Shown here: in pieces, positions 63,871 to 64,000 of the stretch | How positions within the stretch are numbered: position 1 is the first letter of the stretch | How the letters are laid out: each line of letters starts with the position of its first letter | Assembly: GCA_009693435.1 (NCBI GenBank) | Contig: SHXF01000007.1 | Coordinates: 3,660-67,659 of the forward strand | From: Betaproteobacteria bacterium | Lineage (GTDB): Bacteria; Pseudomonadota; Gammaproteobacteria; Burkholderiales; SG8-39 | Length of the DNA stretch: 64,000 nucleotides | Reading direction: 5' to 3' | Translations under genes and position numbers: made by a program | The notes under the pieces: generated by a model | Told to the model about the DNA's origin: nothing | Database searches by the model: none | The model's input: the letters and a program-made list of their open reading frames with translations, nothing else

Positions 63871-63964
63871 GCCATCTGCGCATAAAGGATGTCATTGTTC
63901 AGAAAGGATTTTCGCGAGCGCCCCGTTCCCCAAAAGGGCGAATATTTCCGCTCTAAGAAATCTG
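63861..63964. repeat. Direct repeat at the receptor break point
   Basis: TCCGCTCTAAG occurs at 63861-63871 and 63947-63957, each followed two bases later by ATCTG. The first copy coincides with the point where receptor homology ends. Confidence 0.7.
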
Positions 63965-64000
63965 GTCAGTGTTAAAAGAGGCAGATAACGCCCAGCCACA

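Overview
The window is GC-rich, has no rRNA, tRNA or phage genes, and looks like accessory chromosome of an environmental betaproteobacterium, most likely Burkholderiales. The main support is the density of periplasmic receptors of the Bug/TctC (tripartite tricarboxylate transporter receptor) family: nine intact copies (starting at 5743, 8969, 23309, 31966-, 38618, 39696, 41810-, 43823- and 46530) and at least five broken ones. Expansions of this kind are typical of Alcaligenaceae and Comamonadaceae. The assignment is an inference; no marker gene fixes the species.

Layout. 1-9967: 5' part of acs (minus), an FAD monooxygenase, a YqhA-like membrane protein, class I fumarase, two Bug receptors, a polysaccharide deacetylase and an RHH/ParE toxin-antitoxin pair. 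10079-14830 (minus): a signalling module made of an FHA protein whose N-terminus looks like the helical domain of an IS5-type transposase, a membrane histidine kinase and a Ser/Thr kinase with two receiver domains. 15051-16855: a DUF4143 ATPase and an IS1634-like remnant. 17181-28883 (plus): a catabolic island with an ABC receptor, Rieske oxygenase alpha and beta, an alpha/beta hydrolase, a type I extradiol dioxygenase, a second phthalate-type Rieske oxygenase, a Bug receptor, LivHMGF and an IclR regulator. 28898-30979: decayed genes (Bug, LysR, IS66-like, HEPN) around a small DUF6516/HTH pair. 30983-35597 (minus): a second aromatic block with a PhyH dioxygenase, Rieske alpha and beta, a LigB-type extradiol dioxygenase and a Bug receptor. 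36118-47516: a radical SAM protein with an unusual Cys motif, a crotonase, five Bug receptors plus a deleted one, an FAH-family hydrolase, an MFS carrier and a PIN/RHH pair. 47563-53402 (minus): MmgE/PrpD, a Rieske alpha, two small unknown proteins and a molybdenum hydroxylase large subunit. 54314-60294 (minus): Rieske alpha and beta, a type I extradiol dioxygenase, an amidase, RidA and an ABC receptor. 61051-63895 (minus): a fused TctA-TctB permease preceded by a receptor that has lost its N-terminus.

How it fits together. The genes encode several parallel routes for uptake and breakdown of aromatic or related acids: ring hydroxylation (Rieske), ring cleavage (type I and LigB extradiol enzymes), hydrolysis of cleavage products (MhpC-like and FAH-like) and entry to central metabolism (fumarase, acetyl-CoA synthetase). 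No ferredoxin or ferredoxin reductase for the oxygenases is visible here, so electrons must come from elsewhere. Only one Tct membrane complex is present for many receptors.

The most unusual items are the IS5-like/FHA chimera with its kinase partners, the CX8CX2C radical SAM protein, the two unknown small proteins between a Rieske oxygenase and an orphan Mo-hydroxylase subunit, and the visible birth-and-death of Bug receptor genes.
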